The notes below the pieces were generated by a model, which was not told where the DNA came from, searched no databases, and saw nothing but the letters and a program-made list of their open reading frames with translations. Of a DNA stretch of 64,000 nt, positions 36,593-48,182 are shown piece by piece. Origin of the DNA: Hydractinia symbiolongicarpus (lineage: Eukaryota; Cnidaria; Hydrozoa; Anthoathecata; Hydractiniidae); contig NC_079880.1 in assembly GCF_029227915.1 (NCBI RefSeq), forward strand, positions 17,318,001 through 17,382,000. The letters run 5' to 3'. The position numbers and the translations under genes were made by a program. Every line of letters starts with the position of its first letter. Position 1 is the stretch's first letter.

Positions 36593-38435
36593 TACGGCCT
36601 TTAGAGGCCTGTGCATGTACTTGACGAAGTTGTAAAGCCATGGTGCTAGGGAAAACGACTTATGACCTTGTAGTCAATTGAGATTGGAAGGACTAGACCA
36701 ATGGTAACCTGCACATGCACGTAGAACCACGTGATTTACGTGCTAAGCCTTTATTAGGCAACAAAAGGCCATATTACGGTCTCTAGATTCATTTGCATGT
36801 TGTTGACGGTGTTCTAAACCCATGGCTCTGGGAAAAAAGACTTAAGACGTCGTAGTCCATTGACAGCAGAAGGACTAGACGAATGGTCCCCTGTGCAAGA
36901 GCGTGGAAACACGTGATTTACACGTAAGGCTTTTATTAGGCATGTAAGAAGCATATTGTAACCTTTAGAGGCCTGTGCATGTAGTTGACGGCGTTCTAAA
37001 CCCATGGCTCTGGGGAAAACGACTTAAGACGTCGTAGTCCATTGAGAGTGGAAGGACTAGACCAATACTAACCTGTGCAAGAGCGTGGAAACTCGTAATT
37101 TATACGTAAGGCCTTTATTAGGCAACAAAACGCCATACTACGGCTTTTAGAGGCCTGTGCATGTAGTTGACGATGTTCTAAAGCCATGCCGCTGGGGAAA
37201 ACGACTTAGAACGTCGCAGTCTATGGACAGTGGAAGGAGTTGACCAATGGTAACCTGCACACACATGTGGAACCACATGATTTTCGTGTATAGCCCTTAT
37301 TAGGCCGCAAAAGCCCATATCACAATCTTTAGAGGCCTGTGCATGTAGTTGACCGCGTTCTAAAGCCATGGCGCTTGCGAAAACGACTTAGGACGTCGCA
37401 GTCCATGGAGAGTGAAGGTCTAGACCAATGGTAACCTGCGCAAGAACGTGGGAGCACGTAATTTACGCGTAAGGCCTTTCTTAGCCGGCAAAAGTCCATA
37501 TTATGGCTTTTAGAGTCCTGTGCATGTAGTTGACAGAGTTCTAAAGCCATGGTGCCTAAGAAAACGACTTATGACGTAGTAGTCCATTGAGAGTTGAAGG
37601 AGTACACCAATGGTAACCTGCACAGCCACGTAGAACCACGTGATTTACGTTTTAAGCCTTTATTAGGTATGTAAAAAGTATATTGCAACCTTTAGGGACC
37701 TGTGCATGTAGTTGACGATGTTCTAAAGCCATGGCGCTGGGGAAAACAACCTAGGACGTCGCAGTCCATGGAGAGTGGAAGGACTAGACCTATGGTAACC
37801 TGCGCAAGAACGTGGGAGCACGTAATTTACGTGTAAGGCCTTTATTAGGCCTCTAAAAGGCCATACTACGGCTTTAGAGTCCTGTGCATGTAGTTGACAA
37901 AGTTCTAAAGCCATGGTACCAAGGAAAACGACGCAGTAGTCTATTGAGATTTGAAAGAGTAGACCAATGGTAACTTACACAGGCACGTAGAACCACATGA
38001 TTTACGTGTTAAGTCTTTATAAGGCCTCTAAAAAGCATATTACGGCCTTTAGAGGCCTGTGCATATAGTTGACGATGTTCTAAAGGGGAAAATGACTTAG
38101 GACGTCGCAGTCCATGGAGAATGGAAGGACTAGACCAATGGTAACATGCGCACCCTCGTGGAACCACGTGATTCTCGTGTATCGCCTTTATTAGGCTGCA
38201 AAAGCCCATATCACAACCTTTAGAAGTCTGTGCATGTAGTTGACGGCGTTCTAAAGCCATGGCGCTGGGGAAAACGACTTAAGACCTTGTAGTCCATTGA
38301 GAGTGGAAGAACTAGACCAATGGTAACCTGCACATGCACGTAGAACCACGTGATTTACGTGCTAAGCCTTTATTAGGCAACAAAAGGCCATATTACGGTC
38401 TCTAGATTCATGTGCATGTAGTTGACGGCGTTCTA
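36593..38435. repeat. Long-range duplicated block G1 (~1.84 kb)
   Basis: G1 matches 40741-42401, at offset 4148 for the first ~1.15 kb and 3966 afterwards. The 182-bp change is one monomer at about 37745-37926 that is present here and missing from G2. Markers are gtacttgacgaagttg, gacgaatggtcccc and tattgcaacctttagggac. It ends at ttctaacccc, where the copies diverge. Confidence 0.87.
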
Positions 38436-39003
38436 ACCCCATGGCTCTAACGAAAACGACTTAAGACGTCGTAGTCCATGTAGGATAGAAGAACTAAACA
38501 AATGGTAACCTGTGCAAGCGCGTGGAAACACGTGATATACGCGTAACGCCTTTATTAGGCGGCAAAACGCCATATTACGGCTTTTAGACGCCTGTGCATG
38601 TAGATGACGGAGTTCTAAAGCCATGGTGCAAAGGAAAACGACTTATGACGTAGTAGTCCAATAAGAGTAGAAGGAGTAGACCAATGGTAACCTGCACACA
38701 CATGTGGAACCACGTGATTTTCGTGTATCGCATTTACTAGGCCACAAAAGGCCATATCACAGCCTTTCGACGCCGGTGCATGTAGTTGACGGCGTTCTAA
38801 AGCCATGGTGCCAGGGAAAACGACTTATCACGTAGTTGTCCATTAAGAGTAGAAGGAGTTGACCAATGGTAACCTGCACACACACGTGGAACCACGTGAT
38901 TTTCGTGTATCGCCTTCATTAGCCGCAAAAGTCCATGTAACGGCCTTTAGAGGCCTGTGCATGTAGTTGACGGAGTTCTAAAGCCATGGTGCTAGGGAAA
39001 ACG
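38436..39003. repeat. Satellite segment with Y-module-like monomers
   Basis: Three monomers. The first resembles type o of module Y (48551 onward, with tccatgtaggat and aaatggtaacctgtgcaagcg) and the second resembles type a/a'. They may be diverged relatives of the units that build module Y further right. Confidence 0.72.
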
Positions 39004-39290
39004 ACTTAAGACGTCGTAGTCCATTGAGAGTGGAAGGACTAGACCAATACTAACCTGTGCAAGAGCGTGGAAACACGTAATTTACACGTAAGGCCTTTAT
39101 TAGGCAACAAAACGCCATACTACGGCTTTTATAGGCCTGTGCATGTAGTTGACGATGTTCTAAACCATGCCGCTGGGAAAAACGACTTAGAACGTCGCAG
39201 TCTATGGACAGTGAAAAGCGTGGACCAATGGTAACCAGCACACACACGTGGAACCACGTGATTTTCGTGTATCGCCATTATTAGGGGGCA

Positions 39291-39311
39291 AAAGGCCGTA
39301 TTACGGCCTTT
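39291..39311. other. 21-bp near-perfect palindrome (example)
   Basis: Ten-base arms aaaggccgta and tacggccttt flank a single t. The common monomer form, with ccatatt instead of ccgtatt, has only 7-bp arms around a 7-bp loop, so the a-to-g change lengthens the palindrome. Another instance is 48133-48153; the variant recurs with gggggcaaaaggccg in types f and n of the HOR. It could extrude as a small hairpin. Confidence 0.8.
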
Positions 39312-39425
39312 AGAGGCCTGTCCACGTAGTTGACGGAGTTCTAAAGCCACGGTGCCAAGGAAAACGAACTTATGACCTTGTAGTCCATTGAGAGTGGAAG
39401 GACTAGACCAATGGTAACATGCACA

Positions 39426-39442
39426 AGCACGTGGAAACGGGA
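39426..39442 (+). other. Half-match to the CENP-B box
   Basis: The 3' half gtggaaacggga agrees with the CENP-B box 3' half (ttggaarcggga) at 11 of 12 positions, but the 5' ttcg core is gcac here. Many other monomers have gtggaaccggggg, keeping the cggg part. Because the essential ttcg half is absent, this is only a partial resemblance. Confidence 0.3.
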
Positions 39443-40383
39443 GATTTACGTGTAAGGCCTTTAATAGGCGGCAAATGGCCATATTACGGCCTTTAAAAGC
39501 CTGTGCATGTAGTTGATGGCGTTCTAAAGCTATGATGGCACGGAACACGACTAAGGACGTCGTAGTCCATGGAGAATTGAAGGATTGGACCAATGGTAAG
39601 GTGCGCAAGCACGTTTAAACACGTGATTTACGCGTAAGGTCTTTATTAGGCCTCTAAAAGGCCATGCTACGGCTTTAGAGTCCTGTGCATGTAGTTGACA
39701 AAGTTCTAAAGCCATGGTACCAAGGAAAACGACGCAGTAGTCTATTGAGATTTGAAAGAGTAGACCAATGGTAACCTACACAGGCACGTAGAACCACATG
39801 ATTTACGTGTTAAGCCTTTATTAGGCCTCTAAAATGCATATTACGGCCTTTAGAGGCCTGTGCATGTAGTTGACGATGTTCTAAAGGGGAAAACGACTTA
39901 GGACGTCGCAGTCCATGGAGAATGGAAGGACTAGGCCAATGGTAACCTGCACACCCTCGTGGAACCACATGATTCTCGTGTATCGCCTTTATTAGGCTGC
40001 AAAAGCCCATATCACAACCTTTAGAGGCCTGTGCTTGTAGTTGACAGCGTTCTAAAGCCATGGCGCTGGGGAAAACGACTTAGGACGTCGCAGTCCATGG
40101 AAAGTGGAAGGACTAGACCAATGATAACCTGCCCAAGAACGTGGGAGCACGTTATTTACGCGTAAGGCCTTTATTAGCCGGCAAAGGTCCATGTTACGGC
40201 CTTTAGAAGCCTGTGCATGTACTTGACGGAGTTGTAAAGCCATGGTGCTAGAGAAAACGACTTATGACCTTGTAGTCCATTGAGATTGGAAGGACTAGAC
40301 CAATGGTAACCTGCACATGCACGTAGAACCACGTGATTTACGTGCTAAGCCTTTATTAGGCAACAAAAGGCCATATTACGGTC

Positions 40384-40740
40384 TCTAGATTCATTTGCAT
40401 GTAGTTGACGGTGTTCTAAACCCATGGCTCTGGGGAAAACGACTTAAGACGTCGTAGTCCATTGAGAGTGGAAGGACTAGACCAATACTAACCTGTGCAA
40501 GAGCGTGGAAACACGTAATTTACACGTAAGGCCTTTATTAGGCAACAAAACGCCATACTACGGCTTTTATAGGCCTGTGCATGTAGTTGACGATGTTCTA
40601 AAGCCATGCCGCTGGGGAAAACGACTTAGAACGTCGCAGTCTATGGACAGTGAAAAGCGTGGACCAATGGTAACCAGCACACACACGTGGAACCACGTGA
40701 TTTTCGTGTATCGCCATTATTAGGGGGCAAAAGGCCGTAT
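40384..40740. repeat. Satellite segment repeating types e-f before G2
   Basis: Two monomers resembling types e and f, also similar to 39004-39305, precede the G2 copy. The gggggcaaaaggccg palindrome variant ends the stretch. Confidence 0.78.
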
Positions 40741-42401
40741 TACGGCCTTTAGAGGCCTGTGCATGTACTTGACGAAGTTGTAAAGCCATGGTGCTAGGGA
40801 AAACGACTTATGACCTTGTAGTCAATTGAGATTGGAAGGACTAGACCAATGGTAACCTGCACATGCACGTAGAACCACGTGATTTACGTGCTAAGCCTTT
40901 ATTAGGCAACAAAAGGCCATATTACGGTCTCTAGATTCATTTGCATGTTGTTGACGGTGTTCTAAACCCATGGCTCTGGGAAAAAAGACTTAAGACGTCG
41001 TAGTCCATTGACAGCAGAAGGACTAGACGAATGGTCCCCTGTGCAAGAGCGTGGAAACACGTGATTTACACGTAAGGCTTTTATTAGGCAAGTAAGAAGC
41101 ATATTGTAACCTTTAGAGGCCTGTGCATGTAGTTGACGGCGTTCTAAACCCATGGCTCTGGGGAAAACGACTTAAGACGTCGTAGTCCATTGAGAGTGGA
41201 AGGACTAGACCAAAACTAACCTGTGCAAGAGCGTGGAAACTCGTAGTTTATACGTAAGGCCTTTATTAGGCAACAAAACGCCATACTACGGCTTTTAGAG
41301 GCCTGTGCATGTAGTTGACGATGTTCTAAAGCCATGCCGCTGGGGAAAACGACTTAGAACGTCGCAGTCTATGGACAGTGGAAGGAGTTGACCAATGGTA
41401 ACCTGCACACACATGTGGAACCACATGATTTTCGTGTATAGCCCTTATTAGGCCGCAAAAGCCCATATCACAATCTTTAGAGGCCTGTGCATGTAGTTGA
41501 CGGCGTTCTAAAGCCATGGCGCTTGCGAAAACGACTTAGGACGTCGCAGTCCATGGAGAGTGAAGGTCTAGACCAATGGTAACCTGCGCAAGAACGTGGG
41601 AGCACGTAATTTACGCGTAAGGCCTTTCTTAGCCGGCAAAAGTCCATATTATGGCTTTTAGAGTCCTGTGCATGTAGTTGACAGAGTTCTAAAGCCATGG
41701 TGCCTAAGAAAACGACTTATGACGTAGTAGTCCATTGAGAGTTGAAGGAGTACACCAATGGTAACCTGCACAGCCACGTAGAACCACGTGATTTACGTTT
41801 TAAGCCTTTATTAGGTATGTAAAAAGTATATTGCAACCTTTAGGGACCTGTGCATGTAGTTGACGATGTTCTAAAGCCATGGCGCTGGGGAAAACGACGC
41901 AGTAGTCTATTGAGATTTGAAAGAGTAGACCAATGGTAACCTACACAGGCACGTAGAACCACATGATTTACGTGTTAAGTCTTTATAAGGCCTCTAAAAA
42001 GCATATTACGGCCTTTAGAGGCCTGTGCATATAGTTGACGATGTTCTAAAGGGGAAAATGACTTAGGACGTCGCAGTCCATGGAAAATGGAAGGACTAGA
42101 CCAATGGTAACCTGCGCACCCTCGTGGAACCACGTGATTCTCGTGTATCGCCTTTATTAGGCTGCAAAAGCCCATATCACAACCTTTAGAAGTCTGTGCA
42201 TGTAGTTGACGGCGTTCTAAAGCCATGGCGCTGGGGAAAACGACTTAAGACCTTGTAGTCCATTGAGAGTGGAAGGACTAGACCAATGGTAACCTGCACA
42301 TGCACGTAGAACCACGTGATTTACGTGCTAAGCCTTTATTAGGCAACAAAAGGCCATATTACGGTCTCTAGATTCATGTGCATGTAGTTGACGGCGTTCT
42401 A
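40741..42401. repeat. Long-range duplicated block G2 (~1.66 kb)
   Basis: This copy of G1 is one monomer shorter. The join is visible where ggcgctggggaaaacgac (about 41881-41897) continues as gcagtagtctattgag, skipping the G1 monomer that contains aacaacctaggacg. The rest is collinear with a handful of substitutions. Confidence 0.87.
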
Positions 42402-43125
42402 AACCCATGGCTCTGGGGAAAACGACTTAAGACGTCGTAGTCCATTGAGAGTAGAAGGACTAGGCCAATGGTAACCTGTGCAAGAACGTGGGAACACGTA
42501 ATTTACACGTAAGGCCTTTATTAGGCAGCAAAACGCCATATTACGGCTTTCAGATGCCTGTGCATGTAGTTGACGGAGTTCTAAAGCCATGATGCTAGGG
42601 AAAGCGACGTACGACCTTGTAGTCCATTGAGAGTGGAAGGGCTAGACCAATAGTAACCTGCACAAGCACGTGGAACCGGGGGATTTACGTGTAACGCCTT
42701 TATTAGGCGGCAAAAGCCATATTACAGCCTTTGGAGGGCTGTGCATGTAGTTGACGGAATTCTATAGCCATGGTGCCAAAGAAAATGACTTAGGACGCAG
42801 TAGTCCATTGAGAGTTGAAGGAGTAGACCAATGGTAACCTGCACAGCCACGTAGAACCACGTGATTTACGTTTTAAGCCTTTATTAGGCACGTAAAATAC
42901 ATTTTGCAACCTTTAGGGACATGTGCATTTAGTTGACGATGTTCTAAAGCCATGGCGCTGGCGAAAACGACTTAAGACGTCGTAGTCCATTGAGAGTAGA
43001 AGCACTAGACGCATGGTAACCTGTGCAAGAGCGTGGAAACACGTGATTTACACGTAAGGCTTTTATTAGGCGGCAAAAGGCCATATTACGGCTTTTAGAC
43101 GCCTGCGCATGTAGATGACGGAGTT
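42402..43125. repeat. Satellite segment with v/w monomers before the ordered HOR
   Basis: Four monomers. The last two (v, about 42767; w, about 42950) carry gcacgtaaaatacat, gacatgtgcatttag and gactagacgcatgg. They recur at about 45295-45650 at the end of the first X-like module. Confidence 0.82.
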
Positions 43126-45650
43126 CTAAAGCCATGGTGCGAGAGAAATCGTCCTAGAACGTAGTAGTCCATTAAGAGTAGAAGGAGTTGACCAATGGTA
43201 ACCTGCACACACATGTGGAACCACGTGATTTTTATGTATTGCCTTTATTAGGCCACAAAAGCCCATATCACAACCTTTAGAGGCCTGTGCATGTAGTTGA
43301 CGGCGTTCTAAAGCCATGAAGCTGGGGAAAACGACTTTGGACGTTGCAGTCCATGGAGAGTGAAAGGATTAGACCAATGGTAACCTGCGCAAGAACGTGG
43401 GAACACGTAATTTACACGTAAGGCCTTTATTAGGCAGCAAAACGCCATATTACGGCTTTTAGAGGCCTGTGCATGTAGTTGACGGAGTTCTAAAGCCATG
43501 ATGCCAGGGAAAGCGACGTACGACCTTGTAGTCCATTGAGAGTGGAAGGGCTAGACCAATAGTAACCTGCACAAGCACGTGGAACCGGGGGATTTACGTG
43601 TAACGCCTTTATTAGGCGGCAAAAGCCATATTACAGCCTTTGGAGGCCTGTGCATGTAGTTGACGGCGTTGTAAAGCCATGGTGCCAAAGAAAATGACTT
43701 AGGACGCATTAGTCCATTGAGAGTTGAAGGAGTAGACCAATGGTAACCTGCACAGGCACGTAGAACCACGTGATTTACGTGCTAAGCCTTTATTAGGCAA
43801 CAAAAGGCCATATTACGGTCTCTAGATTCATTTGCATGTAGTTGACGGTGTTCTAAACCCATGGCTCTGGGGAAAACAACTTAAGACGTCGTAGTCCATT
43901 GAGAGTGGAAGGACTAGACCAATACTAACCTGTGCAAGAGCGTAAAAACACGTAATTTACACGTAAGGCCTTTATTAGGTAACAAAACGCCATACTACGG
44001 CTTTTAGAGGCCTGTGCATGTAGTTGACGATGTTCTAAAGCCATGCCGCTGGGGAAAACGACTTAGAACGTCGCAGTCTATGGACAGTGAAAAGCGTGGA
44101 CCAATGGTAACCAGCACACACACGTGGAACCACGTGATTTTCGTGTATCGCCTTTATTAGGGGGCAAAAGGCCGTATTACGGCCTTTAGAGGCCTGTCAG
44201 TGTAGTTGACGGAGTTCTAAAGCCATGGTGCCAAGGAAAACGAACTTATGACCTTGTAGTCCATTGAGAGTGGAAGGACTAGACCAATGGTAACCTGCAC
44301 AAGCACGTGGAACCGGGAGATTTACGTGTAAGGCCTTTAATAGGCGGCAAATGGCCATATTACGGCCTTTAAAAGCCTGTGCATGTAGTTGATGGCGTTC
44401 TAAAGCTATGATGGCACGGAACACGACTAAGGACGTCGTAGTCCATGGAGAATTGAAGGATTAGACCAATGGTAAGGTGCGCAAGCACGTTTAAACACGT
44501 GATTTACGCGTAAGGTCTTTATTATGCCTCTAAAAGGCCATGCTACGGCTTTAGAGTCCTGTGCATGTAGTTGACAAAGTTCTAAAGCCATGGTACCAAG
44601 GAAAACGACGCAGTAGTCTATTGAGATTTGAAAGAGTAGACCAATGGTAACCTACACAGGCACGTAGAACCACATGATTTACGTGTTAAGCCTTTATTAG
44701 GCCTCTAAAAAGCATATTACGGCCTTTAGAGGCCTGTGCATGCAGTTGACGATGTTCTAAAGGGGAAAACGACTTAGGACGTCGCAGTCCATGGAGAATG
44801 GAAGGACTAGGCCAATGGTAACCTGCACACCCTCGTGGAACCACGTGATTCTCGTGTATCGCCTTTATTAGGCTGCAAAAGCCCATATCACAACCTTTAG
44901 AGGCCTGTGCATGTAGTTGACAGCGTTCTAAAGCCATGGCGCTGGGGAAAACGACTTAGGACGTCGCAGTCCATGGAAAGTGGAAGGACCAATGATAACC
45001 TGCGCAAGAACGTGGGAGCACGTTATTTACGCGTAAGGCCTTTATTAGCCGGCAAAGGTCCATGTTACGGCCTTTAGAAGCCTGTGCATGTACCTGACGG
45101 AGTTGTAAAGCCATGGTGCTAGGGAAAACGACTTATGACCTTGTAGTCCATTGAGAGTGGAAGGACTAGACCAATGGTAACCTGCACATGCACGTAAAAC
45201 CACGTGATTTACGTGCTAAGCCTTTATTAGGCAACAAAAGGCCATATTACGGTATCCTGATTCATGTGCATGTAGTTGACGGCGTTCTAAAGCCATGGCT
45301 CTGGGGAAAACGACTTAAGACGTCGTAGTTTATTGAGAGTTGAATGAGTATACCATGTGTAACCTGCACAGCCACGTAGAACCACGTGATTTACGTTTTA
45401 AGCCTTTATTAGGCACGTAAAATACATATTGCAAACTTTAGGGACATGTGCATTTAGTTGACGATGTTCTAAAGCCATGGCGCTGGCTAAAACGACTTAA
45501 GACGTCGTAGTCCATTGAGAGTAGAAGGACTAGACGCATGGTAACCTGTGCAAGAGCGTGGAAACACGTGATTTACACGTAAGGCTTTTATTAGGCGGCA
45601 AAAGGCCATATTACGGCTTTTAGACGCCTGCGCATGTAGATGACGGAGTT
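43126..45650. repeat. HOR module X0 (14 monomers, 2525 bp; a-l plus v,w)
   Basis: Cut at the ctaaagccat landmark, this module has type a first (ggtgcgagagaaatcg), then b, c, d, e, f, g, h, i, j, k, l in the same order as X1, and ends with v and w instead of m and n. One monomer has lost 7 bp (gtggaaggaccaatg near 44985). It appears to be an older relative of X: similarity to X1 is visibly lower than among X1, X2 and X4. Confidence 0.85.
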
Positions 45651-48182
45651 CTAAAGCCATGGTGCGAGAGAAATCGTCCTAGAACGTAGTAGTCCATTAA
45701 GAGTAGAAGGAGTTGACCAATGGTAACCTGCACACACATGTGGAACCACGTGATTTTTATGTATCGCCTTTATTAGGCCACAAAAGCCCATATCACAACC
45801 TTTAGAGGCCTGTGCATGTAGTTGACGGCGTTCTAAAGCCATGGCGCTGGGGAAAACGACTTAGGACGTTGCAGTCCATGGAGAGTGGAAGGATTAGACC
45901 AATGGTAATCTGCGCAAGAACGTGGGAACACGTAATTTACACGTAAGGCCTTTATTAGGCAGCAAAACGCCATATTACGGCTTTCAGAGGCCTGTGCATG
46001 TAGTTGACGGAGTTCTAAAGCCATGATGCCAGGGAAAGCGACGTACGACCTTGTAGTCCATTGAGAGTGGAAGGGCTAGACCAATAGTAACCTGCACAAG
46101 CACGTGGAACCGGGGGATTTACGTGTAACGCCTTTATTAGGCGGCAAAAGCCATATTACAGCCTTTGGAGGCCTGTGCATGTAGTTGACGGCGTTGTAAA
46201 GCCATGGTGCCAAAGAAAATGAATTAGGACGCAGTAGTCCATTGAGAGTTGAAGGAGTAGACCAATGGTAACCTGCACATGCACGTAGAACCACGTGATT
46301 TACGTGCTAAGCCTTTATTAGGCAACAAAAGGCCATATTACGGTCTCTAGATTCATTTGCTTGTAGTTGACGGTGTTCTAAACCCATGGCTCTGGGGAAA
46401 ACGACTTAAGACGTCGTAGTCCATTGAGAGTGGAAGGACTAGACCAATACTAACCTGTGCAAGAGCGTGGAAAAACGTAATTTACACGTAAGGCCTTTAT
46501 TAGGCAACAAAACGCCATACTACGGCTTTTAGAGGCCTGTGCATGTAGTTGACGATGTTCTAAAGCCATGCCGCTGGGGAAAACGACTTAGAACGTCGCA
46601 GTCTATGGACAGTAAAAAGTGTGGACCAATGGTAACCAGCACACACACGTGGAACCACGTGATTTTCGTGTATTGCCTTTATTAGGGGGCAAAAGGCCGT
46701 ATTACGGCCTTTAGAGGCCTGTCCATGTAGTTGACGGAGTTATAAAGCCATGGTGCCAAGGAAAACGAACTTATGACCTTGTAGTCCATTGAGAGTGGAA
46801 GGACTAGACCAATGGTAACCTGCACAAGCACGTGGAACCGGGAGATTTACGTGTAAGGCCTTTAATAGGCGGCAAATGGCCATATTACGGCCTTTAAAAG
46901 CCTGTGCATGTAGTTGATGGCGTTCTAAAGCTATGATGGCACGGAACACGACTAAGGACGTCGTAGTCCATGGAGAATTGAAGGATTAGACCAATGGTAA
47001 GGTGCGCAAGCACGTTTAAACACGTGATTTACGCGTAAGATGTCTTTATTAGGCCTCTAAAAGGCCATGCTACGGCTTTATAGTCCTGTGCATGTAGTTG
47101 ACAAAGTTCTAAAGCCATGGTACCAAGGAAAACGACGCAGTAGTCTTATGAGATTTGAAAGAGTAGACCAATGGTAACCTACACAGGCACGTAGAACCAC
47201 ATGATTTACGTGTTAAGCCTTTATTAGGCCTCTAAAAAGCATATTACGGCCTTTAGAGGCCTGTGCATGTAGTTGACGATGTTCTAAAGGGGAAAACGAC
47301 TTAGGACGTCGCAGTCCATGGAGAATGGAAGGACTAGGCCAATGGTAACCTGCACACCCTCGTGGAACCACGTGATTCTCGTGTATCGCCTTTATTAGGC
47401 TGCATAAGCCCATATCACAACCTTTAGAGGCCTGTGCATGTAGTTGACAGCGTTCTAAAGCCATGGCGCTGGGGAAAACGACTTAGGACGTCGCAGTCCA
47501 TAGAAAGTGGAAGGACTAGACCAATGATAACCAGCGCAAGAACGTGGGAGCACGTTATTTACGCGTAAGGCCTTTATTAGCCGGCAAAGGTCCATGTTAC
47601 GGCCTTTAGAAGCCTGTGCATGTACTTGACGGAGTTGTAAAGCCATGGTGCTAGGGAAAACGACTTATGACCTTGTAGTCCATTGAGAGTGGAAGGACTA
47701 GACCAATGGTAACCTGCACATGCACGTAGAACCACGTGATTTACGTGCTAAGCCTTTATTAGGCAACAAAAGGCCATATTACGGTATCCTGATTCATGTG
47801 CATGTAGTTGACGGCGTTCTAAACGCATAGCTCTGGTGAAAACGACTTAGAACGTCGCAGTCCATGGAGAATGGAAGGACTAGGCCAATGGTAACCTGCA
47901 CACCCTCGTGGAACCACGTGATTCTCGTGTATCGCCTTTATTAGGCTGCATAAGCCCATATCACAACCTTTAGAGGCCTGTGCATGTAGTTGACAGCGTT
48001 CTAAAGCCATGGCGCTGGGGAAAACGACTTATGACCTTGTAGTCCATTGAGAGTGGAAGGACTAGACCAATGGTAACCTGCACAAGCACGTGGAACCGGG
48101 GGATTTACGTGTAACGCCTTTATTAGGGGGCAAAAGGCCGTATTACGGCCTTTAGACGCCTGCGCATGTAGATGACGGAGTT
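45651..48182. repeat. HOR module X1 (14 monomers a-n, 2532 bp)
   Basis: I use this as the reference copy. Monomers start near 45657 (a), 45838 (b), 46020 (c), 46201 (d), 46384 (e), 46566 (f), 46748 (g), 46931 (h), 47115 (i), 47287 (j, with the 11-bp deletion), 47459 (k), 47641 (l), 47822 (m, cgcatagctctggtg) and 48005 (n). The module is repeated at 49812-52343 and, with changes, at 52344, 56324 and 60279. X1 plus Y1 forms the 4161-bp, 23-monomer unit. Confidence 0.92.

Larger units (their letters stand above)
39004..40383. repeat. Block H1: early copy of monomer run e-l
   Basis: The order of subtypes matches types e to l of the right-hand HOR: actaacctg; ccatgccgctgg; aaggaaaacgaactt; gctatgatggcacgg; ggtaccaagg; ttctaaagggg; ccatggcgctggggaaaacg; and gtacttgacggagttg. 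H1 aligns with H2 (43880-45252) at offset 4876, dropping to 4869 after H2 loses 7 bp near 44985. This is a plausible donor for the HOR module, though direction cannot be proved. Confidence 0.83.
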
